DNA of 64,000 bases from Parapedobacter indicus (GTDB lineage Bacteria; Bacteroidota; Bacteroidia; Sphingobacteriales; Sphingobacteriaceae). The notes beneath the pieces were generated by a model. The model ran no database searches. It saw nothing but the letters and a program-made list of their open reading frames with translations, and was not told the origin of the DNA. Location: the NCBI RefSeq assembly GCF_900113765.1, contig NZ_FOQO01000001.1:744001-808000 (forward strand), written 5' to 3'. How positions within the stretch are numbered: position 1 is the stretch's first letter; every line of letters starts with the position of its first letter. Both the position numbers and the translations under genes were made by a program. Below, in pieces: positions 1 to 7,373 of this stretch.

Positions 1-1
1 C

Positions 2-844
2 ATGACATCTTACAAAAGCAACACACCGCACGATGAGCCTTTGACCATCGCCGCCCTGCTCAAAGCATTGGGGCATGAACCCGTATCGACGGGTGGCGAT
101 GAATTTCAGTACGCAAGCGTATTAAGAAACCGAACCAACAACAAAATAGTCCTAACGGTCAATAACCGATTGAATACTTGGTTTGACAGCTCACTTGGCC
201 TGCTTGGCAAAGGTGGCAACCTCATGGATTTTGCCCGTACCTATTGGCCTGATCTGTCGCCCGACCAGATCGAAGAAAGATTGCGTAACATACAAATTCA
301 AATAACTAAAAAAGATAGACCACTACGCAAGCGCAAAGCGACCAAGATACCCCATTATCAGATCGAACGTACCGGCTCATTGGGGTACAATAGAGAGATC
401 ACGGATTTTCTCATGGAAAGCGGCCTTTGGGAACTCGCCGATCTGAACATCAAAGAAGTCCATTATTATACTACCGACCAAAAGGGCAATCGCAAAGACT
501 TCTGTGCCGCTGGTTGGCAGAACGAAAACGGAGGTTGGGAAGTACGAGCCCAAAATTATACGGGCTGTATCGGCACAAGAGGAATGACCTTTATTCCGGC
601 AAGTGAAACCGCGCTTGCCATATTCCCCGAATATGTGGACTATCTGAAAAGGCGGAGCGACAAATATCTGCATTACGCATCGGTACTGATATTGAACCAT
701 CCCGATTTCATATCCGCATCGCTGAAACGTGCGCACCATTTTCAAAGAGTGCTGCTGTACACCGATGAAACAGGAGGCGATTACCAATCCCTTGCGGAAA
801 TGTTCAAGAACGAACTGCCGCACACAGAAGTAATACCCCTTTGA
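2..844 (+). CDS. TOPRIM-like ICE protein with degenerate active site
   Basis: A 280-residue protein, alignable by eye with the next gene: both share an N-terminal LGH-P core and a central AGWQNxxGxWE segment before a C-terminal TOPRIM-like half. Such proteins are common in Bacteroidota conjugative elements and are annotated as DUF3991/toprim or primase-like. Where the next gene has FEGYMDYL and DNDDPGR, this copy has FPEYVDYL and TDETGGD, so the acidic glutamate and DxD residues are displaced or lost. It may therefore be a non-catalytic partner of its neighbour (inference). No CHC2 zinc finger is visible. The ATG at base 2 is the first in the window, so an earlier start outside cannot be excluded. 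Confidence 0.55.
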   Translation: MTSYKSNTPHDEPLTIAALLKALGHEPVSTGGDEFQYASVLRNRTNNKIVLTVNNRLNTWFDSSLGLLGKGGNLMDFARTYWPDLSPDQIEERLRNIQIQITKKDRPLRKRKATKIPHYQIERTGSLGYNREITDFLMESGLWELADLNIKEVHYYTTDQKGNRKDFCAAGWQNENGGWEVRAQNYTGCIGTRGMTFIPASETALAIFPEYVDYLKRRSDKYLHYASVLILNHPDFISASLKRAHHFQRVLLYTDETGGDYQSLAEMFKNELPHTEVIPL

Positions 845-862
845 TAACCCAAATCTCTGCTT

Positions 863-1816
863 ATGTCAAAATATGTAAACGTGGACGATCTGCGGGAAAT
901 CCCAATTTCGGACTTCCTGGCCCGGCTCGGTCACCATCCGGTACGCAAATCGGGTAAGGAACTTTTTTACCACAGTATGCTACGGGAAACCAAGCAAGAC
1001 ACCCCATCCCTGACGGTATGGGACGAGGGTGGAAAATGGGTCGACCGAGGTGGCCCGAACTCGACGGGCATACAGGGTGGTAGTATCGTCCAGCTCGGCC
1101 TTGCCTATTGGCCCCAGCACTCCTTTATCGAGGTGCTAAACAAGATAAAGGAAATCTGCGATATGCAGGTCTCCATGATACCGGCCTACAAACCTGTCAA
1201 ACTACCAGCGGAACAGGAACATAGAAGCTATACCTTTGAACTTGTCCGAACACAGCCAATCGGCCGAAACTTTGTCCTGACCAAATACCTCGAAGAACGT
1301 GGGATATTGGACGTTGCACACGGACACCTGCAAGAAATCTATTACAGAAACCGTCTTGACAACGAAAATAAAAGTACCTTTTATGCCGTTGGCTGGCAGA
1401 ACGATCAAGGCAATTGGGAGTTTACCAATGCCAAAGGTTTCAAGAGCAGTATCGGCAAAAAGGGAATATCTGTGATACCCGGCAATCCAAGCCATGCCGT
1501 TCTCTTCGAGGGCTATATGGACTACCTAAGTTGGCTCAAAGTGAACCGCCCCGATCCTGCACCTACCGCCATTGTCCTAAACTCCATTGTCCAATTGAAG
1601 AATGCCATCGAGCGGGTCAAGGGCATACCAACCGTGGACGTCTATTTCGACAACGACGATCCCGGCCGCAACTGTACTCAAAGGCTGATCGAAGCCGTAC
1701 CACAAGCCAAAGACCGTTCCGGTGTTTATGGGGCGTACAAGGATTATAACGATATGCTAAAGGCAGTCCTAAACGAGCATGAAATACAGCACCAACGGGC
1801 AGGCCCCAGACGTTGA
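863..1816 (+). CDS. TOPRIM domain protein (primase-like), ICE-encoded
   Basis: 317 residues with an N-terminal domain (about 1-110) like the preceding gene and a C-terminal TOPRIM domain. The motif FEGYMDYL (about residue 215) carries the catalytic glutamate, and YFDNDDPGR (about 265) carries the DxD metal-binding pair, the signature of DnaG-type primases and related enzymes. The protein probably supports replication of the transferred strand (inference from family and context). It lies 18 bp after its paralogue and likely shares its transcript. It lacks an obvious helicase or CHC2 zinc-finger region, so it is shorter than a full DnaG. Confidence 0.65.
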   Translation: MSKYVNVDDLREIPISDFLARLGHHPVRKSGKELFYHSMLRETKQDTPSLTVWDEGGKWVDRGGPNSTGIQGGSIVQLGLAYWPQHSFIEVLNKIKEICDMQVSMIPAYKPVKLPAEQEHRSYTFELVRTQPIGRNFVLTKYLEERGILDVAHGHLQEIYYRNRLDNENKSTFYAVGWQNDQGNWEFTNAKGFKSSIGKKGISVIPGNPSHAVLFEGYMDYLSWLKVNRPDPAPTAIVLNSIVQLKNAIERVKGIPTVDVYFDNDDPGRNCTQRLIEAVPQAKDRSGVYGAYKDYNDMLKAVLNEHEIQHQRAGPRR

Positions 1817-1829
1817 CTTTCGGAGGGGA

Positions 1830-2150
1830 CGAAATCAGTTATTCCGATATATAGATAACTGTATATAGGTATATACCGATAATCGGATAACCATATATAC
1901 ACGTATACGGGTATTTGTATATCCCGATATTTCGATAGACAGCTATACAGATAGCAGTACATACAGATATTCATATATCCCGATATACACACATCCAAAT
2001 AGATAGCCATACGGATATATGTATAGATACATATCAGTCTATCCATATAGGCACATATCCACATATATAGCTATCCACATTGTTACGCATACAGATATAC
2101 AGTTATCCGAACAGACATCCACACCGATAGCTGTATGTATGGATATATGA
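1830..2150. repeat. TA-rich degenerate short-repeat tract
   Basis: About 320 bp built almost wholly of variations on short units such as GATATA, CCGATA, ATCCATA, ATACAGATA and TATCCACATA, with TA steps a few bases apart throughout. It lies between the TOPRIM gene and the methyltransferase/mobilisation genes and has no believable coding frame; the open minus-strand frame is a side effect giving a Tyr/Ile-rich peptide. Possible roles are an origin of transfer, a partition site for the ParA homologue downstream, or a recombination or regulatory site. The sequence alone does not decide. Confidence 0.7.
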
Positions 2151-2213
2151 CCGATCGAAACGTGGGTTATCAATCGGCCATCCCCGAACCTATGTACCAA
2201 AAACACGCCCCCT

Positions 2214-2255
2214 AACCCACTTTTTTGCCCTTTGCGGTATAACCCCACTTTTTTG
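2214..2255. repeat. Direct repeat AACCC(C)ACTTTTTTG
   Basis: Two near-identical copies, 2214-2227 and 2241-2255, about 27 bp apart, in the non-coding region upstream of the methyltransferase and mobC. A related inverted string, GTGGGTTAT, lies at 2162-2170. Repeats close to mobilisation genes are typical of oriT or relaxosome binding regions, but no nic site can be assigned from the sequence. The rest of 2256-2464 shows no convincing gene. Confidence 0.4.
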
Positions 2256-2464
2256 TTTCGTATTGTGCAAGTTGTGTTTTTGTACGTACAGCGCTCGTAC
2301 CTCGGCAGTACCCACAAAAACCAACTTGCCCCGGAACAGCCACACCCCACTGGGGAATGGCCGTACCAGGGTAGGAAAAAGGTCGCAACTCCCTTTTTCT
2401 CCTGCAAAGCGAACCATAACCGCCGCAGGGCGACGAACATCCATAAACCATTAAAACCATTACC

Positions 2465-3505
2465 ATGCTAAGACACGGCAGCCTATTCAGTGGCATCGGC
2501 GGTTTTGACATTGCCGCTTCATGGATGGGTTGGCGAAACGTTTTCTCGTGCGAGAAAGACCCGTTCTGCCGAACCATTCTCAAACACTATTGGCCCAATA
2601 CAACACACTATGAAGACATCTACGATTTTCGGGCAACTCACTATCGAGGACATATCGACATCATCAGCGGAGGGTTTCCCTGCCAGCCGTTCAGTCAGGC
2701 CGGACGGAGAAAGGGGGCGAAAGATGACCGTTACCTCTTCCCGGAGACTATCCGAATTATTAAGGAAGCAAGGCCGGATTGGATCGTTCTTGAAAACGTT
2801 ACTGGACTGTTCACCATTCTCGAACCCGATAGTCTTTCTGAAATGGAAACCAAAGCGGTTGAGCTTTTTTGTGAGGACGACAAACAGCCTGCAACAAGTA
2901 CCATCATCCGATTACAACGACGGGTTATCGGAAACATCATTTCAGAAATCGGATCAGCAGGATATGTACTCCCCACACTTGAAGACGGCACACCAATCGT
3001 TCTGTGTATTCCGGCTGCTGCCGTTGGCGCTCCACACCAACGGGATCGGGTTTGGTTTGTTGCCCACGCCGACCGCCACCGAGATAAGCAATATAAAAAC
3101 AACGATGGAACAGGCACAGGACAGGCGACGGCTAAAGGACAGGAAGAACGAACGGGGCAATGGCGGTCAAGTGTCCTTGACGGATTTTTTGGTGTACCAT
3201 GCGCTGATCTCCCTTTGGACACCGACCGAGGAAATAGCCGAGATGATGCCCAACGAAATACAGAAGCGTTTGCTGAAAGTGCTGCCGACAGCGGATCAGA
3301 TCGATGGAACGGCATTCCCCTATGGACGGGATGGCCAAGTGAACCCCCGTTTTGTGGCCGAGATGATGGGCTTTCCGAAAGACTGGACGGAATTACCTTT
3401 CCTACGTGGCGGGCCGAAAGCATAAAAGCCTACGGCAATGCCATCGTTCCGCAGGTCGCCCTTGAAATATTCAAGGCAATACAAGCCGTTACCCCAAACC
3501 CCTAA
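2465..3505 (+). CDS. DNA (cytosine-5) methyltransferase
   Basis: 346 residues with the C5-methyltransferase motifs in order: motif I FSGIGGFDIA near the N-terminus, motif IV GGFPCQPFSQAG with the catalytic Cys (about residue 72), motif VI ENV (about 111), motif VIII QRDRVWFVA (about 191-199), and motif X AYGNAIVPQV (about 322-331). It transfers a methyl group from SAM to cytosine. No restriction endonuclease is adjacent, so it is probably an orphan enzyme that protects the element from host restriction during transfer (inference). The section between motifs VIII and X, where target recognition should lie, is short and low-complexity. The same DNA carries a long +1 frame with its own family-like features (see 3030-3425). 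Confidence 0.9.
   Translation: MLRHGSLFSGIGGFDIAASWMGWRNVFSCEKDPFCRTILKHYWPNTTHYEDIYDFRATHYRGHIDIISGGFPCQPFSQAGRRKGAKDDRYLFPETIRIIKEARPDWIVLENVTGLFTILEPDSLSEMETKAVELFCEDDKQPATSTIIRLQRRVIGNIISEIGSAGYVLPTLEDGTPIVLCIPAAAVGAPHQRDRVWFVAHADRHRDKQYKNNDGTGTGQATAKGQEERTGQWRSSVLDGFFGVPCADLPLDTDRGNSRDDAQRNTEAFAESAADSGSDRWNGIPLWTGWPSEPPFCGRDDGLSERLDGITFPTWRAESIKAYGNAIVPQVALEIFKAIQAVTPNP
3030..3425 (+). other. Overlapping +1 reading frame resembling a methyltransferase tail
   Basis: In the +1 frame relative to the methyltransferase, the DNA is open from 2490 to 3425. From 3030 it encodes FGLLPTPTA followed by VNPRFVAEMMGFPKDWTELPFL. I recognise both strings as typical of the C-terminal region of phage- and ICE-type C5 methyltransferases (LPTPTA repeats, then NPxFVEWMMGFP). 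The frame ends at 3425, just before motif X of the zero frame. Either the region is decoded in two frames, for example by frameshifting at the shared motif VIII, or the present zero frame followed an ancient frameshift. No slippery site was identified. Confidence 0.45.
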
Positions 3506-3510
3506 GCCAC

Positions 3511-3921
3511 ATGAAGAAAAGCAAACAAAACAGAAAACCTCTACCAAGCGAACAGCGTACCCGACGCTTTGAACTCCGGTTGAGCGAAGCGGAACGGGCG
3601 CAGTTTCTTGAACTTGAAAAAGCGCTTGGCCTAAGCCGTGCGGACATCGTGCGTATCCGTGTGCTCCAACACTCCAAAAAGATGCTGGTCAATACCACCG
3701 AGATCATGAAACTGTTGGACGGTATCGGCACACAGATCGGGCGGTCCGGCAACAATATCAACCAACTGGCGAAACACGCCAATTCCCTGCAACAACAGGG
3801 AATGTTGCACTCCGCTATTATGCGTGACCTTGCCCCATTGCTGACCGAATACATCAGGTTGCAACGGAAGCTGGAACAGTCCGTTCGACGGCTCATCAGA
3901 CTTATGAGGGGGCAGACATGA
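3511..3921 (+). CDS. mobC: Mobilisation accessory protein MobC
   Basis: 136 residues. The basic N-terminus is followed by a ribbon-helix-helix-like segment (RRFELRLSEAERAQFLELEKA is that region, residues about 19-39) and by the MobC signature IGRSGNNINQLAKHAN (about 74-89), then a helical, coiled-coil-like C-terminus. MobC proteins bind oriT and help the relaxase open the strand in the relaxosome. The stop overlaps the relaxase start (ATGA), indicating translational coupling. The start ATG lies just after the methyltransferase. Confidence 0.85.
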   Translation: MKKSKQNRKPLPSEQRTRRFELRLSEAERAQFLELEKALGLSRADIVRIRVLQHSKKMLVNTTEIMKLLDGIGTQIGRSGNNINQLAKHANSLQQQGMLHSAIMRDLAPLLTEYIRLQRKLEQSVRRLIRLMRGQT

Positions 3922-5072
3922 TCGTCAAAATATTGAAACCGTCCGCCACGTTCAAAGGCGTTCGTTATAACACGAACAAAGTGGACAAGGATAAGGGCGA
4001 ACTGATGAAAACAGCAAATTTCGGTACATTGCAGGCCCTGCAAAATCTCCGCCCAAAGGATTATGTCATTTATCTGGAAGCCCAATCCGCAGCCAGTAAA
4101 CGGACGAAATACCCACAGCTCCACGCCGTCATTTCCTGCAAAGGACGTTCCCATAGCAAGCAAGAACTTACAGCCATCGCCGAACAATGGCTGAAAGGAA
4201 TGGGCTACGGTGAACAACCCTACCTCTTGGTATTCCATAAAGATACCGCAAACAACCATATCCATATCGTTTCCACACGGGTAGACCGAGACGGCAAGAA
4301 AATAAACGACAGCTTCGAGAAAATCCGTGCCTACGAGGTATTGAACCGTATCGTCGGCGTGGATGAAAAACAGGAGATCGACAAGAATATCGAAAAAGCA
4401 TTGAGCTATGGTTTCTCCACACGCGCCCAATTTATGATGCTCCTTGAAGCACGGGGGTATTCGCTTAAACTGTCCGATGGAGTATATCAGATCAGCCGTT
4501 ACGGCAAAAGACAAGGCACGGTCTCTTTGGAACAGGTGGATGCCAAAATCAGCACTTTTGACAAAGACATCGATCGGTTGGCACAGCTCCGAGCCGTCTT
4601 TGCCAAGTACCGTAGCCAGTACGATCCGGCAATCGTCCATGTTCCGGCCCCACTTCCCGGTAACAGGCCGTCCGCACCATCCGGCTATACGTCGGCAATG
4701 GCGCAGATGCTATCGGGAAAATTCGGCGTGCAGATCATATTCCACGGCAAGGACGGAAAGCCGCCATACGGTTATACCGTCATTGACCATTCGAGGAAAA
4801 TGGTATATAAAGGCAAAGACCTCATGCCGTTGGCAGAATTTATCAGATCATCCGAAGACAGCCCCGAAATATCGGCCAAAGCAGACAGACCGGAACCAAC
4901 AGAAAGAGAACGGAAATCGGTATCCGAAGAAATGGCTGCCTATACCGATCATGCGCAGGAAACATCGGAGCATTGGATCCCGAATATCCAGATCGATATT
5001 GCCCACGACATTGACGATGAGGCCGTCCACGGACGTAGACGGAAACGCAAGAGCCGGACAAATACCCGATGA
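3918..5072 (+). CDS. Relaxase / mobilisation nuclease
   Basis: 384 residues of the relaxase/mobilisation nuclease family (MOBP-like). Motif III with the metal-binding histidines is NNHIHIVSTRVD at about residues 112-123, followed by GKKINDSFEK. A likely catalytic tyrosine is Y17 in GVRYNTNK. The enzyme would nick oriT, stay covalently bound to the 5' end and pilot the strand through the type IV channel. The C-terminal third is charged, ending in a basic RRRKRKSR patch. The gene is coupled to mobC by an ATGA overlap and lies 33 bp before the parA-like gene. Confidence 0.88.
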   Translation: MIVKILKPSATFKGVRYNTNKVDKDKGELMKTANFGTLQALQNLRPKDYVIYLEAQSAASKRTKYPQLHAVISCKGRSHSKQELTAIAEQWLKGMGYGEQPYLLVFHKDTANNHIHIVSTRVDRDGKKINDSFEKIRAYEVLNRIVGVDEKQEIDKNIEKALSYGFSTRAQFMMLLEARGYSLKLSDGVYQISRYGKRQGTVSLEQVDAKISTFDKDIDRLAQLRAVFAKYRSQYDPAIVHVPAPLPGNRPSAPSGYTSAMAQMLSGKFGVQIIFHGKDGKPPYGYTVIDHSRKMVYKGKDLMPLAEFIRSSEDSPEISAKADRPEPTERERKSVSEEMAAYTDHAQETSEHWIPNIQIDIAHDIDDEAVHGRRRKRKSRTNTR

Positions 5073-5105
5073 CCCCCATCAACAGACCATTAAATCAGAT
5101 AAACT

Positions 5106-5741
5106 ATGCTCATATTAATAGGAAACCAAAAGGGCGGAGCGGGAAAAAGTACTCTCACCCTACTGCTCGCCAACTACCTGACCCAACAACAAGAACGGCG
5201 GGTTACGGTGCTCGATATGGACTATCAGCAATCACTTTCCGCCAAAGCCGAGAAAGCAAAGATTCTGGAAAATGAACCGCTGTACGAAATCGTACCCGCC
5301 GACCTCAGCCATTTTCCGGCAATGCAGCGGAAATTAGGGAAATCACGGAACGAGATCGTACTGATCGACCTGCCCGGCAAGATGGACGACGATGGGCTGA
5401 TCCCCATATTTGCCGCCGCCGATGCGGTAATCTGTCCGTTTGCCTTTGACGAATTTTCCGTCGATTCCACATTGCTGTTTGCAATGGTCATCGGCCGGAT
5501 CAACAAGCGGGCGCCGCTGATTTTCGTACCCAACCGTATCAAGAACACCGTCAAGTACGAAACCCGGACAGAAGTTGAAAATGTCCTGCGCGGTTTCGGT
5601 ACGGTCGCACCCGGTCTGCCAGACCGCATCGACTTCCAGCGGGTAAATACGTTCCAGACACCGATCATATTATATCCCGTTATCCTGCCGCTCTTAGACC
5701 TGATCTATGAACAATATATTGCTAAGGAGGAAACAGTATGA
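5106..5741 (+). CDS. traA: ParA/MinD-type ATPase (TraA)
   Basis: 211 residues. The deviant Walker A motif is KGGAGKST (residues 9-16); VTVLDMDYQQS is the Walker A' segment and VLIDLPG the Walker B segment. This is a ParA-type partition ATPase, as found at the head of Bacteroidota tra operons under the name TraA. No ParB is recognisable next to it; the gene behind it could act as a DNA-binding partner. It ends in a 4-bp overlap with that gene, so the two are translationally coupled. Likely roles are element maintenance or positioning of the transfer machinery (inference). Confidence 0.88.
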   Translation: MLILIGNQKGGAGKSTLTLLLANYLTQQQERRVTVLDMDYQQSLSAKAEKAKILENEPLYEIVPADLSHFPAMQRKLGKSRNEIVLIDLPGKMDDDGLIPIFAAADAVICPFAFDEFSVDSTLLFAMVIGRINKRAPLIFVPNRIKNTVKYETRTEVENVLRGFGTVAPGLPDRIDFQRVNTFQTPIILYPVILPLLDLIYEQYIAKEETV

Positions 5742-6085
5742 GCGGAATAAAAAGCCTTGCCGACGAGCTTCGGGATTCCATGCGGAAAGGGAAACCGCCA
5801 CAGGCAAAAGAAATTCCCTTGGCAGAACCACCAAAGGACACACCAAAGAAAAAAACGGAAAACTTGGAACGTCTGTTTGAAAATATCCTAAGCCATGAAC
5901 TGACCGGGCGGGAAAAGCTACTAATCCGTTTGGACGACAAGACGCTTTTCCTGCTCAAACAACTGAAAGTTACCAAAGGTATCGACATGAACAAGATCAT
6001 ATCTTACAGCCTGCACCAATTTCTAAAAAACCATCCCGAACTGACCCGATACATCAAAGAACACATTAAAACCCTTGATCTATGA
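5738..6085 (+). CDS. Small DNA-binding-like ICE protein after ParA
   Basis: 115 residues: a hydrophilic, Pro/Lys-rich N-terminal half, then a compact C-terminus (about 62-115) with IRLDDKTLFLLKQLKVTKGIDMNKII, which reads like a ribbon-helix-helix fold. It occupies the traB position of the operon (DUF3408-type proteins occur there in related elements), but I cannot confirm the family. Overlaps on both sides (ATGA with traA, ATGA with the next gene) place it firmly in the operon. A ParB-like or repressor role beside the ParA ATPase is plausible but inferred. Confidence 0.6.
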   Translation: MSGIKSLADELRDSMRKGKPPQAKEIPLAEPPKDTPKKKTENLERLFENILSHELTGREKLLIRLDDKTLFLLKQLKVTKGIDMNKIISYSLHQFLKNHPELTRYIKEHIKTLDL

Positions 6086-6402
6086 ACTGGACACAATTCC
6101 TGCTCGGCGTTACCGCCATCTATGGCATTTACTATGCCCTAAACGTACTGTATGACCTGTTTATCCACCGCCGCGCTCCACGGGCGGCCGACGGAGGAAA
6201 CGAATTGACATTTGATGAAGATTCGCCGCCCGAAAGGGTTATTCCCGAACCATCCAAAAGAGAAAACGAACCCACGGCAAAAGAGGGAAAAGCGGTTATC
6301 TCGTCCGGCCCCCTGCAATCCACGGGAGGCATCAACCTAAAGCAACTCGTATCGCTCATACAGAACGACGTGGTCGAGTACACCAAAGCCATTCCTTATT
6401 AA
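6082..6402 (+). CDS. Conjugal transfer protein, TraD-like
   Basis: 106 residues: an N-terminal membrane segment (about residues 5-27) followed by a charged, disordered linker and a short C-terminus, LKQLVSLIQNDVVEYTKAIPY. Its size, topology and position between the ParA partner and the DUF4134 genes match TraD-type proteins of Bacteroidota conjugative transposons. Its function in those elements is not well defined. It overlaps the preceding gene by 4 bp. Confidence 0.6.
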   Translation: MNWTQFLLGVTAIYGIYYALNVLYDLFIHRRAPRAADGGNELTFDEDSPPERVIPEPSKRENEPTAKEGKAVISSGPLQSTGGINLKQLVSLIQNDVVEYTKAIPY

Positions 6403-6409
6403 ATCCGTT

Positions 6410-6715
6410 ATGCGATCAATCCGTTTTGTGACAGTATCTTTTACTGTCATTTTTTTTGCCCTTTGCGCCACCGCCCAGCCCGGCCTTGACGAGTTTTATC
6501 AGGTCAGCGGAGAAGTCAACCGCTTTTATTTCAGTTTCTCCGATCTTGCCCTCGTCATCGGTGCCGTATGCGGACTGCTCGGTGGACTGCGGGTGTACAG
6601 CAATTGGCAGTCCGGCAAGCACCACATCGATGCGCAGGTCATGGGATGGTTCTTTTCCTGCCTGTTCCTGTCGCTCGTCGGTGCCGCATTAAAGGCCCTT
6701 TTCGGGGTACACTAA
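6410..6715 (+). CDS. traE: DUF4134 conjugal transfer protein (TraE), copy 1
   Basis: 101 residues: a cleavable signal peptide ending near ALCATA-QPG, then two membrane segments around a GLLGGLRVYSNWQSG turn and a C-terminal KALFGVH. This is the DUF4134/TraE architecture, a small VirB2/VirB3-like inner-membrane component of the transfer channel. The next gene is a second copy with the same layout. It starts 8 bp after the TraD-like gene. Confidence 0.85.
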   Translation: MRSIRFVTVSFTVIFFALCATAQPGLDEFYQVSGEVNRFYFSFSDLALVIGAVCGLLGGLRVYSNWQSGKHHIDAQVMGWFFSCLFLSLVGAALKALFGVH

Positions 6716-6756
6716 CAGCCCAATCATTTTTTATTCACTTTTTATCCATTATCTCT

Positions 6757-7065
6757 ATGACAGTAAAAACCAAAAAACTGTTTGCAATGGCCGCGCTTTG
6801 CCTTTCCGCGGTTCAATCAACATTTGCGCAAGGTGGTACCGTGGGTATCGATGCCGCCACGTCATCGCTGACCAGCTACGTAGACCCTATTTCGACACTC
6901 ATTCTGGCCATCGGCGCGGTCGTTGGGCTCATTGGGGGAATACGGGTTTACATCAAGTGGAACAGCGGAGATCAGGACATCAACAAAGAACTGATGTCGT
7001 GGGGCGGTTCCTGCCTTTTCTTGGTGCTCGTGTCGGTGGTCATCAAAGCGTTTTTCGGCGTATGA
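6757..7065 (+). CDS. traE: DUF4134 conjugal transfer protein (TraE), copy 2
   Basis: 102 residues from the ATG at 6757. Earlier in-frame starts would run into the preceding gene and bypass the clear signal peptide MTVKTKKLFAMAALCLSAVQ... cleaved near FAQ. The turn GLIGGIRVYIKWNSG and the end VIKAFFGV match copy 1. Two tandem DUF4134 genes are common in Bacteroidota tra operons, and they may form distinct subunits of a pilin-like or channel assembly (inference). The stop overlaps the traF start. Confidence 0.87.
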   Translation: MTVKTKKLFAMAALCLSAVQSTFAQGGTVGIDAATSSLTSYVDPISTLILAIGAVVGLIGGIRVYIKWNSGDQDINKELMSWGGSCLFLVLVSVVIKAFFGV

Positions 7066-7373
7066 CACAAGAGCGTTATCCGATCTATAAGGGGCTGCAA
7101 AAGCCCCTTATTTACCGCGGTTTCAAGGGCAAGTTTATCTATTGGGGCATAGGCTCCCTTATCGGTGGTCTGGCCCTCGGTGGACTTGTCGGCGCACTGA
7201 CCAACCTGTTCTTGGGCGGCTTTGCCACCCTTGCCCTGATGGGTGCCGGACTTGCCTACACATTCATGAAACAGGGTAACGGCCTGCACGACAAAACCCG
7301 TCATCGCGGAGTGTTCATACATCCCATCCACTTATCAATTCGTTATGAAGTCAGAGAAAAAGTCAACTTTTGA
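7062..7373 (+). CDS. traF: DUF4133 conjugal transfer protein (TraF)
   Basis: 103 residues from the ATG at 7062, which overlaps the TraE stop (ATGA). N-terminal YPIYKGLQKPLIYRGFKGKFIYW is followed by two glycine-rich membrane helices (about 27-72) and a short cytoplasmic tail. This is the DUF4133/TraF family, VirB3-like, an inner-membrane protein that works with the TraG ATPase. The 3' end overlaps traG by 29 bp. Confidence 0.87.
   Translation: MTQERYPIYKGLQKPLIYRGFKGKFIYWGIGSLIGGLALGGLVGALTNLFLGGFATLALMGAGLAYTFMKQGNGLHDKTRHRGVFIHPIHLSIRYEVREKVNF

Noticed and set aside
1744..2064. Minus-strand 106-codon frame rich in Tyr and Ile
   Set aside because: It is produced by the TA-rich repeat tract: codons repeat the short DNA units and give a biased peptide with no fold.
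2232..2471. Plus-strand frames upstream of the methyltransferase
   Set aside because: No family-like sequence, two competing frames over the same DNA, no ribosome binding site; the area looks like a repeat-containing non-coding region.
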